From positions 47,734-111,733 of the forward strand of contig NZ_JACONT010000010.1 of the NCBI RefSeq assembly GCF_014358075.1: a DNA stretch of 64,000 nt, given 5' to 3'. The number at the start of each line of letters is the position of its first letter. Positions within the stretch are counted from its first letter, which is position 1. This document shows, piece after piece, positions 17,053 to 26,160 of the stretch. Below the pieces are notes generated by a model. The model was not told the origin of the DNA. It was given only the letters and a program-made list of their open reading frames with translations, and did not search any database. Origin of the DNA: Sphingomonas albertensis (GTDB taxonomy: Bacteria > Pseudomonadota > Alphaproteobacteria > Sphingomonadales > Sphingomonadaceae). The position numbers and the translations under genes were made by a program.

Positions 17053-17792
17053 TCCGGCGCGTTCGATTGGCGGGCGTGCTCGGTGCCGCAAGTTGCGGCC
17101 TGATCACGCCCGCGTTTGCACAAGATGTCGGGTCGGTAACCTTGGAAATGATGAGCGAAGAGGAACGGCGCGGGCTGAGCTGGAGTGAGGGACGTGCCGC
17201 GCTAGCGGGCGATATTCGCGTCTCGCGCGGCCGGCTCGATGCATCGGCGCGCGTGGTAACGCTTCGGAACAGCGTGCGACACGGTGGCGCCGATGCGGTC
17301 GTCGACCTTTCGGTGGGAACCGACTGGGATCTGGGTGCGGTGCGTATCCGTACCGACGCCACCGGCCACGCATTCGCGGGCGCGCGGGGCCGCATGGACT
17401 ATGTCGAGGCCGGCGTATCGGCAAGCTATGCCTATGGTCCGCTCTACGCCACGGCCGGCGTGATCGGCGCGCCGTCGCAGCGCGCGATCGGTGGCAGCAA
17501 CGTGTATGTCTATGCGAACGCCAATGCCGGTATTCCTGGTACGCCGCTGACGATGCTGGCCGAAGTCGGCCACTCGTCCGGCAGCGTCCGCGACCCCAGT
17601 CGGGTGCAGCGTCTTCGTCCGGGCGGCAGTTACATCAACTGGCGGCTGGGTCTCGAGCATCGTCGTGACCGTCTGACGATCGGCGTCGATTATATTGGGA
17701 CTGACGTCTCCCGCACCGCCACTGCCAGCAGGTTTGCCGATCAACGCAACGCCGGAGACAGAATCGTAGGGCGCGTACAGGTTTCGTTCTGA
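17049..17792 (+). CDS. TorF-family putative porin
   Basis: 247 residues with signal peptide ending PAFAQ. The mature start DVGSVTLEMMSEEERRGLSWSEGR fits the TorF/gcw_chp (TIGR02001) opening, where 'S....RRG.S' leads into a small outer-membrane barrel. Strands alternate (ASARVVTLRN, DAVVDLSVGTDWDLGAV) and the chain ends with aromatic Phe (GRVQVSF). Similar proteins are small sphingomonad outer-membrane proteins of unclear transport role. Coupled to the preceding secreted gene; possibly one unit with DUF465 and leader copy 2. Confidence 0.82.
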   Translation: MIRRVRLAGVLGAASCGLITPAFAQDVGSVTLEMMSEEERRGLSWSEGRAALAGDIRVSRGRLDASARVVTLRNSVRHGGADAVVDLSVGTDWDLGAVRIRTDATGHAFAGARGRMDYVEAGVSASYAYGPLYATAGVIGAPSQRAIGGSNVYVYANANAGIPGTPLTMLAEVGHSSGSVRDPSRVQRLRPGGSYINWRLGLEHRRDRLTIGVDYIGTDVSRTATASRFADQRNAGDRIVGRVQVSF

Positions 17793-18233
17793 CGATTACC
17801 GCGGTCAGTGAGTGCCCATTAACGCTGATGTGTATACGATCTGCCTCGGCAGAACCGTCTGTATATGTTAAACAAACGGCCGGTGCGGTTGAAAAATAGC
17901 CTGACGTCGCGCTCCTGATCGTATCGACCGGGATCGAGTCCGAGAACGCCCTATCCGTCTCGATCATCGTTCGTTTGCGGGATTAGAAGTCGCGGATGGT
18001 AAGTTTTGCTGGCGAGCGAACTTGTTTGCTGCCGCCTTCACGATATCGGGCTGATTGCTATTAAAAAGGCCGTGACAAACTATCGGGAATAGCACGCAAC
18101 GCGATTGCCGTTCGAAGGCATTTATGAAGATGCGCGCCTACCAACGGTTGGTCACCAGCATCCGCGACCGCCAAAGCCTGACCGATAACCGTTATTAGAC
18201 GTTCGAGGCGCTGAGCGGTTGTTTCGCCGTCCA
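17793..18233. other. Intergenic region without recognised gene
   Basis: 440 bases between the porin and the small minus-strand gene. I see no credible frame, IS end or strong hairpin. A few AT-richer stretches may be promoters. Confidence 0.35.
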
Positions 18234-18383
18234 TCATGGCTTCAAAGCCTTGATCATTTTGGCGTACCCGGCAGCACGAGCCAGATGAGCGATGCGAGCT
18301 GAAACGTCGTTACTGGCTTCGGCCTGTTCCCGCGCGCGCGCTTCGTTACGAACAAGAGTGCTCAGATCGCTCGAGTTGGACAC
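18234..18383 (-). CDS. Small 49-residue protein
   Basis: A GTG at 18383 follows AGGAG at good spacing (GATAGGAGCATAAAC). The product ends VSARIAHLARAAGYAKMIKALKP. A helix with 'ARIAHL..A..YA..I' is common in short sphingomonad proteins of unknown function. It lies head to head with the GGDEF gene. A longer minus-strand frame extends to 18818 but is antisense to the GGDEF protein, so only this downstream part is accepted. Confidence 0.55.
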   Translation of the reverse strand: MSNSSDLSTLVRNEARAREQAEASNDVSARIAHLARAAGYAKMIKALKP

Positions 18384-18516
18384 GTTTATGCTCCTATCAA
18401 GCGGGAGCGCTCCAGCGTCTCTCAGTCGCCGCCATGCCATTAGCGAGTCGCGGCGATGTACCGACCCTGTACATGCCGTTAACCCGATGCCAACCTCACT
18501 TATGCTACCGTGCCCC

Positions 18517-19992
18517 ATGGTAAACCTAACCGGCATAGTCGACGAGGTAGCGCGGCTGGACGCGCTTCGTGCTCTCGATATGCTCGACACTCCCCCTGAA
18601 GCCGAGTTCGACGCCATCGCTGTAGGGGCGCGGCACCTCTTTGGCTGCAAGTTCGCTTTCGTTTCGTTAGTTGACGCGGACCGGCAGTGGTTCAAGGCAG
18701 CGTGCGGCCTTGAGGCTAGCGAGACACCACGAGATGTGTCTTTTTGCACCCATACGATCGCTGCCGACGATCTGCTCGTCATTGCGGACACGCGCGAAGA
18801 CCCGCGCTTTGCAACCAATCCTATGGTGGTGGAAACACCCTTTGTGCGTTTCTATGCAGGCGTGCCGTTGCGAGTGACACCACCAGGAGGAGGTGCCGCG
18901 CTGCCGATCGGCACCTTGTGCGTGGCTGACGACAAACCGCAGGATCCGACCCGCGAAAAGCTGGAGATACTCGCCGGTATGGCGCGGGTCGTCGAAGCGC
19001 TGCTTGAGGCGCGCCGGACCAGCAAAGAGAACCTACAGCTGGCGCTTGATCGCCAGGAGGCCCTCGGTGACATGGCCCGCACGCACAGACTGCTCCAGCA
19101 CGCCGAACGCATGGCAAGGATCGGGTCGTGGCGCCTCGAGCTTGAAGGCGGACGGATACACTGGTCCGATCAGACCTACGCGATCCACGGCCTGGCACCG
19201 GGCTCGCAAGCGCAGCTTGCCCTAGCTATGCAGTTCTACCCCGAAGACGATCGTGCCAAGTTGGAAGCAGCGCTAGACCGCTGTGTGCGGCAAGGGACTG
19301 CATGGGATCTGGAGCTGAACTTCACAGATGCGCAGGGGCGGCCCCGTCGCGTGCGCACATTGGGTGAGATCGATGAGCGCGCCGGTAAGCGTGTCGCCGT
19401 CATGGGAGTGATCCAGGACATCACGGACCGGTACCAATTCGAGCGCCGCCTGGTTGCGGTAGCTCGAACCGACGAACTGACGGGCATACCAAGCCGACGC
19501 GCTTTTAACGAAGAATTGGAAGCTGCGCTCGATCGCGCCCGGGAAGGCGCACCGCTTGCTATCGCAATCATCGATCTGGATCGGTTCAAGGAGGTCAACG
19601 ACCGGCTTGGCCATGCGACAGGGGACAAGGTTTTGCAGGTGATGGCCGCCAAGCTGCAAGCAGTACAGTATCTGGGCGATCACTCCATCGCCCGACTGGG
19701 CGGGGACGAGTTCGTGCTGATCCTACGCGGACGGCGTACGCACGAAGAACTCGTCCAAGACATCGCGCGATTGCTCGCAGACCTACGCTACGCCGTGCCT
19801 GACGACCGTAGCGTTATAACGGTGTCTGCGACGATCGGAGCCTGTGTCTATGGCGCAAGTTATGTCGATCGGGCTTCGTTGCTTAAAGAGGCAGACGAGG
19901 CTCTGTACCGCGCGAAGCGGATGCAGCGAGGCACGGGCGCTATTGCAGGCAACAGCGCCCATATCCAAAGTTTGGTTGGTGAGCCGCGATAA
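18517..19992 (+). CDS. GAF-PAS-GGDEF diguanylate cyclase
   Basis: About 491 residues from the ATG at 18517; earlier ATGs (18487, 18502) are possible and none has a strong ribosome site. GAF domain about residues 10-165 (FDAIAVGARHLFGCKFAFVSLVDADRQWFK... ), PAS about 195-310 (MARIGSWRLELEGGRIHWSDQTYAIHG), GGDEF about 325-475 with RLGGDEF at 394-399. The active-site GGDEF is intact, so cyclic-di-GMP synthesis is expected. The RxxD inhibitory site that normally sits five residues before GGDEF is absent (LGDH), predicting weak product inhibition. Cytosolic. Confidence 0.88.
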   Translation: MVNLTGIVDEVARLDALRALDMLDTPPEAEFDAIAVGARHLFGCKFAFVSLVDADRQWFKAACGLEASETPRDVSFCTHTIAADDLLVIADTREDPRFATNPMVVETPFVRFYAGVPLRVTPPGGGAALPIGTLCVADDKPQDPTREKLEILAGMARVVEALLEARRTSKENLQLALDRQEALGDMARTHRLLQHAERMARIGSWRLELEGGRIHWSDQTYAIHGLAPGSQAQLALAMQFYPEDDRAKLEAALDRCVRQGTAWDLELNFTDAQGRPRRVRTLGEIDERAGKRVAVMGVIQDITDRYQFERRLVAVARTDELTGIPSRRAFNEELEAALDRAREGAPLAIAIIDLDRFKEVNDRLGHATGDKVLQVMAAKLQAVQYLGDHSIARLGGDEFVLILRGRRTHEELVQDIARLLADLRYAVPDDRSVITVSATIGACVYGASYVDRASLLKEADEALYRAKRMQRGTGAIAGNSAHIQSLVGEPR

Positions 19993-20075
19993 TCTGCTTT
20001 GACCCCGGCACCTGGTTGGCGAGAATAGGATTCAGGCATTTTGCATGTGACAATGAGCCGACGAGCACCGGACTG

Positions 20076-20411
20076 ATGAAGATCCCCGTCTTGCTGGTAT
20101 CCGGTGTCCTGTACTGGCTTTTCGTCTGCTGGGTGACAGGCGCGGCGGAACCCTGGGATGCCGACGCCTACTGGCGTCTCTGGTACCCGTCCTCGTTGGG
20201 CCTAGCTGCGCTAGCAGGGGCAGCGTTCAAGACGAGGGGGTGGATGGCAGGAGTTATCCTGACGTTTGCCCAGCTTCCTGTGATATGGCTCAACGCTGGG
20301 ACTATCTCGCTCTGGGTAATCGGCCTGGCAATGTGCTGCGTCCTCGCTGTGCCGGCTGTCGCAATCTCAGCTTTTACCGGCTGGTTTGCGGCTCGCTCAC
20401 GACCGTTGTGA
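20076..20411 (+). CDS. Small integral membrane protein of unknown function
   Basis: About 111 residues from the ATG at 20076, where the hydrophobic N-terminus (KIPVLLVSGVLYWLFVCWVTG) begins. The longer upstream frame is polar and unlikely. Four membrane helices, with GAAEPWDADAYWRLWYPSSLGLAALAG between the first two. Proteins with this W-rich loop recur in sphingomonads without an assigned role. No ribosome site is obvious. Confidence 0.6.
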   Translation: MKIPVLLVSGVLYWLFVCWVTGAAEPWDADAYWRLWYPSSLGLAALAGAAFKTRGWMAGVILTFAQLPVIWLNAGTISLWVIGLAMCCVLAVPAVAISAFTGWFAARSRPL

Positions 20412-20529
20412 CAGGTCGCGAATGGATCCGCCTGTGCATCAGTAAAGATCATGGTAGGACCTGTTCGCCCGCGCTGGACGGTGCCCTTACCGTGTGCAGC
20501 GAGCCGGAGTGTCGACCGGAGAATGGATC

Positions 20530-21228
20530 GTGTTGAAGCGAGTTGGACCGGCGGTGGCGGCGATGGGATTGCTAGCCACCGCCGCGGCATCTGCCACGAT
20601 ATGGTCGCCCGTGGGTCTGCAGTGTACGGCGGTAACAACCTGGGCTTGCGCGGAAGCGAAGACCTGCAAGCGACGCGAAGGCGAGGCCAAGGAAAGCTAC
20701 AGCTTCGACTTGGTAGCGAAGACGTATCAGGCACCGCATGATCGAGGAGCGATCACCGCGTTCGAAACTGACGACGGCGGCTTCATGACCTTCCTGCTCA
20801 GTGGCGGCCCACGTTACGTCCACAAGAACGTCGACGCCGGCGATCCGATGACGTCGTTCCTGTACATGTCGTCGATGGATATGCGAGAACTGCGGTGCAA
20901 TGCACGCTACGCGCCGGATGCATCAGCGGTTGCATCCGGCGCCAGTCGCAGTCTTACCGGTCATTACCACCTGTTAGGTGTGATGGAGACGGGATCGGAA
21001 CTGCTGCTACGTCCAGATCAAAGCTTTGTCTGGTTCATGAGCTACGGCGCCGCGGATCAGGCGGCGGAGGGCAAGTGGCGGGTCGATGGCGACGCGGTCC
21101 TGCTGGAGGCCGGAACCGGACCCGGCGCTGCCGCAGAACCGGCCTTCCGGCAATTGCGGTTGCTGATTGACCATGGTGCGCTGCTGCTGAACGGCACGGA
21201 TAAAGGCCGGTACGAGCGGCATGCGTAA
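20530..21228 (+). CDS. Secreted protein with shared GVMETGSELLLRPD domain
   Basis: 232 residues from the GTG at 20530, with GGAGA seven bases upstream. Signal peptide ends near AAASATIW. The block GHYHLLGVMETGSELLLRPD, then MSYGAADQAAEGKWRVDGDAVLL, closely matches the protein at 8758-10167, and both end near KGRYER. Here the N-terminal half differs (CTAVTTWACAEAKTCKRREGE with four Cys). Two copies of one domain in differently built secreted proteins argue for a real family module. Probably a periplasmic beta-rich domain; function unknown. Confidence 0.75.
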   Translation: MLKRVGPAVAAMGLLATAAASATIWSPVGLQCTAVTTWACAEAKTCKRREGEAKESYSFDLVAKTYQAPHDRGAITAFETDDGGFMTFLLSGGPRYVHKNVDAGDPMTSFLYMSSMDMRELRCNARYAPDASAVASGASRSLTGHYHLLGVMETGSELLLRPDQSFVWFMSYGAADQAAEGKWRVDGDAVLLEAGTGPGAAAEPAFRQLRLLIDHGALLLNGTDKGRYERHA

Positions 21229-22018
21229 CGCTGGAGTTGATCCTGCGTACTGGCGGGGTAGTACCGCGAACATGGATCATCGTCACCACCGCGCGACCAC
21301 GTCGCCGACGCGCTTCACCCTGAGGCGGTTTCCGGTGCGAGCGATGGTCGCCGTCGCGGTTGCCAGCGCGTTGGCGGCATCGCCAGCCGTGGCCCAATCC
21401 GAGCATGAGGTGCTGCCGACGCCGGCATCGCTAACGCAGGTCCTGTCCTGCCAGTCGCGCGACGCGCTCGGAACCTTCGCCGAGTTGCTTTTCCTGCAGT
21501 ATCGCCCGCCAGCGTGGATGCGCCCGAGTAAACTTCCTAAGGCGCTCGACGGCATGATCGGGTTGTATGGCTTCGCAGTCGAGGGCAACGTCTCGGTGTT
21601 CGAGGAGCCGGTCGACCACGTCTATTTCATGAGCGACTGGGTCGTTGCGCTGCTACCCCGCGCAAGCGCCGAGCGGGTGATTGCTGCCCAGAAGATGACG
21701 CGGGCGCCGATCGCGATCACGGAACAATATTACCGCTTTGTCGATCCCGAAACCGGGCCGATGATCGGCGGGTTCGCGCCGACCGTTGATGCGATGGCGA
21801 AAATGTTAGTCGATGCCTTCGGCGGCGATCCGGCCGCGAAGTCTGCGAAGGTGCCGCCATCGACGGATCCGAAAATGCTCCTGGTCGGGTGCAATTACGC
21901 CGTGGCGTCGCAGGAAGATTTTCTAGATGCGGCACGTGGCGCCGAGGATACCATGCGCAAGGCAGGCGCGGATATCCGGCGGATGGCCGAAGAAGGTGAG
22001 GCTCGCCCGCCACGGTGA
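21221..22018 (+). CDS. Secreted protein of unknown function
   Basis: Up to 265 residues. The start at 21221 overlaps the upstream gene by eight bases and a second ATG at 21272 is also possible; neither has a strong ribosome site. After a basic N-region, AMVAVAVASALAASPAVAQS is a signal peptide. The mature domain contains a Cys near the start (VLSCQSRD) and near the end (VGCNYAVAS), which may pair. No family recognised. Coupled with the neighbouring secreted protein. Confidence 0.65.
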   Translation: MRNAGVDPAYWRGSTANMDHRHHRATTSPTRFTLRRFPVRAMVAVAVASALAASPAVAQSEHEVLPTPASLTQVLSCQSRDALGTFAELLFLQYRPPAWMRPSKLPKALDGMIGLYGFAVEGNVSVFEEPVDHVYFMSDWVVALLPRASAERVIAAQKMTRAPIAITEQYYRFVDPETGPMIGGFAPTVDAMAKMLVDAFGGDPAAKSAKVPPSTDPKMLLVGCNYAVASQEDFLDAARGAEDTMRKAGADIRRMAEEGEARPPR

Positions 22019-22341
22019 TCGTCTTGCGGAAGGCGCAGCCGGGAGTACCGTAATTTCAGTGCGACCTGGCAGGATGCCTTCGGATTGCGCAGACCTCCCA
22101 ATCGCCGAAAACCCGCATCCACGGAATGCATCATTCCGACCGTCTAGTCGACGGGAGTTGCCATCTAAAACACGGCGCGCCGATACGTCGAAGACTTTTA
22201 CCGCTGTCGGACGGCCGAGAAACTAACGAAGATACCCCGAACTATTCCTGTCGCCAAACTCGGGCGAACGCCCAAGAGCAACCCTGACTAGTATCCCGAA
22301 TCCTCTGGTATCCTAAACTCTCTTTAGACAGAGCAATAGCG
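22019..22341. other. Intergenic region without recognised gene
   Basis: 323 bases. No convincing frame, repeat or hairpin. Composition turns AT-richer from about 22230 toward the small membrane gene. Confidence 0.35.
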
Positions 22342-22596
22342 TCATTTTCCGTCTACTTCTCGAATAATGGTGTGAAGCCACTTTAGCAGAAGCGTTGCTG
22401 ACAAAATGGCAACCCAAGAAAATATAGGATCCGCTTCTTGGACTAAACCGACCTGAGCAATCCAAATTGTGGCGGTCAGTATTGCCATTGTAAGCGATGT
22501 TAACAATATTTTTCCCGCTCTCGCTTCCGATCGCCAGAGCAAATCGCAAAGCAACGCTATAAATAGCGCAAGAAGGATATTAATAGATTCTATAAT
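22342..22596 (-). CDS. Small two- to three-helix membrane protein
   Basis: The conventional TTG start at 22554 gives 70 residues, but the frame is open and hydrophobic further up (ESINILLALFIALLCDLLW). The only Shine-Dalgarno, GGGAG, lies eight bases before ATT at 22594-22596. An ATT start would give 84 residues and three membrane helices: N-terminal, TMAILTATIWIAQVGLV and FSWVAILSATLLLKWL. ATT starts are rare, so this is uncertain. The gene lies in the most AT-rich stretch nearby, a sign of recent acquisition. Function unknown. Confidence 0.55.
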   Translation of the reverse strand: MIESINILLALFIALLCDLLWRSEARAGKILLTSLTMAILTATIWIAQVGLVQEADPIFSWVAILSATLLLKWLHTIIREVDGK

Positions 22597-22636
22597 CTAA
22601 AAAACTCCCGTTTGCATTACAAATATGAATTCAAAG

Positions 22637-23348
22637 TCAAGTTCGTGGGCGCCTGTCGAGAATTCCGCTTGCCGCCCGACTGGCCGCGTGGAACTCAACA
22701 CGCCGGAACAGCAGGTCGAGGTCTTCCCGGCTCACATCGAAGGTTTCTCCGAGATCCGAGCGCAAGGTCGATGTCTAGGGGGTGCGGGATGCTTAACTCG
22801 GATGCAGCAAGCTTGTGACCTACTACCGGGACTGCGCGGTGCGGGTAGGAATGGCCCGAAACCCGGTGGAACGCGATGCCAGCCAAGATTAGGATCAGTG
22901 AATTAACGCCGACCGGAACGAGAGGGAAAGCGTAACCAGCTTCCAGCACTGAAGGCCCACCGATCACTGCTGTCAACGCAGCAGCCCCGCCGGGGGGATG
23001 AAGGCAGCGTAGGAGCGACATGACCAGAATTGCCCCGCCCACAGCAACCCCTGCCGCCAGATACGGTATGGGTACGAAGCGGGCCGCTGTTACGCCGACC
23101 AGCGCCGATATGATGTTACCGCCGACCACCGACCAAGGTTGTGCCAATGGGCTCGCCGGGACGGCAAAAATTAGCACTGCAGAAGCGCCGATCGGCGCCA
23201 CCAGCAACGGGAGCGGCCCAGATCCGTGCAGCGCCATAGCGCACACGAGGCTCGTCAGTGCGACCCCGATTACCCCCCCAATACACGCAAAAAGGCGGTC
23301 ACGCAGGGTTGCACCAGCAAGCATCATGGGGAAAAATGGCCGTCTCAT
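22637..23348 (-). pseudogene. HPP family membrane protein with frameshift
   Basis: The first 180 residues form an HPP domain: several helices and the motif RCLHPPGGAAALTAV around residue 115. HPP proteins are integral membrane proteins, some linked to nitrite transport. Near 22756-22758 the frame slips. The open frame continues as non-homologous residues to 22695, while the expected tail, GETFDVSREDLDLLFRRVEF, continues in another frame and stops at 22637. One extra base in a CCGAG region explains it. Translation would give a protein with a wrong 40-residue tail but an intact membrane core. Confidence 0.75.
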
Positions 23349-23758
23349 ATTCTCAGATTACCTACAACGATGGAGACCAAACCGCGGTAACCACATCAAC
23401 TACAACTGCTCAATTGTTAGCAGAATTGCCAAGCTCGGTGTGTCGGATATGGCAGGCACGCGACTGAGCCTCCTTACGAACTGAGCTTACGCCGAACCGG
23501 ACCCTGCAACGTTCTACCGATCCCTGTGCCATGGGGACATGATCGCGGTCCACGCTGAAGGCGTGACATTAGAACGACTACCCTGTGGCGCTTGGGCAAC
23601 AGAACCTGGAGCGATCATCAGGAATGCTTGAGTGCATGTACCATCTGCAATGCATCCGGCTTGAAATCGGCCCCGATTTGCGTCTTCTTCCGCGGTAGGT
23701 AGCGGCACCGCGGACACAATCGACAATCGATCGGCTGGCTGGCGCATGGGGGGGACAT
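23349..23758. other. Intergenic region, divergent promoters
   Basis: 410 bases between the HPP gene and the antiporter. I see no gene or repeat. GGGGGG just before the next ATG serves as the ribosome site. Confidence 0.4.
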
Positions 23759-25069
23759 ATGGCTCTATCTGAGCTGAGCGTAGCATTCTTTTTGCAGGTC
23801 TTCGTCATCGTCGCCGCATGCCGTGCGATGGGCTGGATCATGAAGCGCTTCTTCGATCAACCGCAAGTCATCGGGGAGATGATCGCCGGCGTCATCCTGG
23901 GGCCGTCGCTGCTCGGGCTGCTTGCGCCCGACGTCCAGGCGATGATCTTCCCCAAGGATGCAAAGCCGGTGCTGTATGTCTGTGCCCAGCTCGGCGTCGG
24001 GCTCTACATGTTTCTCGTCGGCCTTGGCTTCCGCACCGACCATTTCCGATTGAACGCAAGGAGCGCGGTTGCTGTTTCAGTGTCTGGCATGGCCGCGCCT
24101 TTCCTCGTTGCCGTGGCGCTCACGCCGTGGCTCCTCAACCTCGATCTCTTCGGCAAAGGCATAACCAGCGTCCAGGCGACGCTTTTCATGGGTGCCTGTA
24201 TCTCGATCACCGCGTTTCCCGTGCTCGCGCGCATCATTCAGGAACGCGGGCTGACGAAGACGCCGCTCGGTTCGCTGGCACTGTCTGCCGGTGCAATCGA
24301 CGATGCCGGTGCGTGGACGGTGCTCGCGATCGTCCTGGCGAGCTTTGGCGGAGGTCCGGAGGTCGCCATCAAGGCCATCGTTGGCGGCGGTCTGTTTGCC
24401 GCGTTCATGATTGTCCTGGGTCCAAAGCTGCTGGCGCCACTTGCCCGTTGGGCGGAGCGTGAAGGTAAGGTCACCCCGCAAATCCTGGCCGTCGTGGTCA
24501 TGCTGTTTGGGTTGAGCGCTTGGGCTATGGACGCTGCCGGACTGCACTCGGTGTTCGGAGGCTTTCTGCTCGGTGTGGCAATGCCGCGTGGGCTGCTGAC
24601 CCGTGAGATTAGAAAGCAGGTTGAACCGTTTACCACAGCGCTGCTCGTGCCGATGTTCTTCGCCTTCTCAGGGCTCAACACGCAACTCACAATGGTCAAC
24701 AGCCTCAACCTGGCTGCCATCGCTACCGTGATTCTAGTGGGTTCGGTTGCGGCCAAAGGGTTGGCATGCTGGGCGGCAGCCCGTGTCACGGGTCAGGACA
24801 ATGCGACCGCCATGGCGGTCGGCACGCTGATGAATGCACGCGGGTTGATGGAGCTCATCATCATCAACATTGGTCTGCAAAAGGGCATCATCGGTCCTGC
24901 GCTGTTCTCGATGCTGGTCGTCATGGCCATCGTGACGACGCTGATGGCATCGCCCCTGTTCGAGCTTGTGTATGGTAGAAAAGCGCGGGCGTCTGGCGAG
25001 CTTGGCCAGCTTAATGAGGCAGACGATAACGAGGACATAGTAGCCGCCCCTGCCAAAGGCCTCGCCTGA
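23759..25069 (+). CDS. CPA2 family cation:proton antiporter
   Basis: 436 residues, about 12 membrane helices, and no TrkA-N tail. KRFFDQPQVIGEMIAGVILGPSLLG (residues about 29-53) is the first discontinuous helix typical of Na+/H+ exchanger family 2. CISITAFPVLARII and GAIDDAGAW carry the ion-binding Asp pair (..DD..) expected for electrogenic CPA2 exchangers. NARGLMELIIINIGL near the C-terminus is another family signature. Likely exchanges Na+ or K+ for protons at the inner membrane. A G-rich Shine-Dalgarno precedes the ATG. Confidence 0.92.
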   Translation: MALSELSVAFFLQVFVIVAACRAMGWIMKRFFDQPQVIGEMIAGVILGPSLLGLLAPDVQAMIFPKDAKPVLYVCAQLGVGLYMFLVGLGFRTDHFRLNARSAVAVSVSGMAAPFLVAVALTPWLLNLDLFGKGITSVQATLFMGACISITAFPVLARIIQERGLTKTPLGSLALSAGAIDDAGAWTVLAIVLASFGGGPEVAIKAIVGGGLFAAFMIVLGPKLLAPLARWAEREGKVTPQILAVVVMLFGLSAWAMDAAGLHSVFGGFLLGVAMPRGLLTREIRKQVEPFTTALLVPMFFAFSGLNTQLTMVNSLNLAAIATVILVGSVAAKGLACWAAARVTGQDNATAMAVGTLMNARGLMELIIINIGLQKGIIGPALFSMLVVMAIVTTLMASPLFELVYGRKARASGELGQLNEADDNEDIVAAPAKGLA

Positions 25070-25203
25070 CATCTCGCGTGAAGTACATATGAGTTAGGGC
25101 AGCGCCACCCGCCAACCAGCGAGCTGCTGCGATTCAAATCGGACCTTCGATTGTTCATACGCCACAACAGACGATGCTAATTATAAGCTGTCCCGGCTCA
25201 ATC

Positions 25204-26160
25204 ATGCGGTGGCTCAAGCTGCTACCGGGTGTTCTGATCTTCATGCCCGCGGTCGGCCAGGGGCAGCGGGCTGGATTATGGGAGACCCGGGTCAGCATCG
25301 CCGGTGCTGCGCAAGTTGCACCAGTCCGATGCTGCGTCGCTGCCGATGCACCGTTGCACTCGCTCAGTTTATGGCCTGCGAACTGCACTGCCGCCAAAGT
25401 CAGGAAAACAACTGCCGGGATCGTTTCCAGGGTGGAATGTGAAAGTGGCCAACCCGGTATGCTGCTGATCATACAACGGGAGCTATCAGGTGATCTGGCC
25501 CGCCAGTATCGGCTTTCCACCGAAACCTTGGTGGCACGGGCAGGCATGCAGGCGGAGTTGGCTCAGTCCTTCGACACGACAAGCCGCTATCTGGGGCCAT
25601 GCCAGGGGGACGACCGCGAAGCGGTGTCCGACGAAGAAAAAGTACCTGAAACCACGTGGACAGCCCTGGGGTTTGCGCTGGTCTTCGTCCTCCAGGGGAT
25701 GGCGTTCGTCGGACTGGCATATGCGACGTACCGCGGGATGGCCTGGCTGTCGTCGCGGCTGGGACGTCGCGCCTACGAACGAGCCGTGGTTGCTAACATC
25801 ACTGTCGACGGGGCAGGCGCGGCAACGATACCCGTGCTTGCGACCTTCACCGGAGTCCGCGGTCTGCCGTGGTGGTATGCGGTCGCGTCGAACAATGCCA
25901 AACCGCTGTTCGTGATCGAACCTGACGGCATTCGTTTCCGCGTCGCTCGCCAGCGGAAACGTCGTTATGCCGAAATCGAATGTGTCGATGTCCGGCAGGG
26001 CAGGGGCACCGTCAATCTTGACTTCACCTTCTACGGATCGCTGCTGAACTTCACGGCCAATCTCGGTGCCGTGCCGCTGGCCGCCCATGTGCTAGCTTTG
26101 CTGCCTGGAGCCGTGCCGCTGTCTGCGCGCGCCCTCGCCGTGAAGGGAATCGGCATATGA
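25204..26160 (+). CDS. DUF3617-like secreted domain fused to membrane and PH-like domain
   Basis: 318 residues from the ATG at 25204. A signal-like N-terminus leads to RAGLWETRVSI and a Cys-rich domain (RCCVAADAPL ... ANCTAAK ... VECESGQPG ... RYLGPC), the DUF3617 pattern with G-L-W-E opening and a terminal Cys. WTALGFALVFVLQGMAFVGLAYA spans the membrane. The C-terminal 120 residues (LFVIEPDGIRFRVARQRKRRYAEIECVDVRQG) resemble a bacterial PH-like domain inside the cell. This order is unfamiliar to me. The stop overlaps the next start (ATGA). Confidence 0.7.
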   Translation: MRWLKLLPGVLIFMPAVGQGQRAGLWETRVSIAGAAQVAPVRCCVAADAPLHSLSLWPANCTAAKVRKTTAGIVSRVECESGQPGMLLIIQRELSGDLARQYRLSTETLVARAGMQAELAQSFDTTSRYLGPCQGDDREAVSDEEKVPETTWTALGFALVFVLQGMAFVGLAYATYRGMAWLSSRLGRRAYERAVVANITVDGAGAATIPVLATFTGVRGLPWWYAVASNNAKPLFVIEPDGIRFRVARQRKRRYAEIECVDVRQGRGTVNLDFTFYGSLLNFTANLGAVPLAAHVLALLPGAVPLSARALAVKGIGI

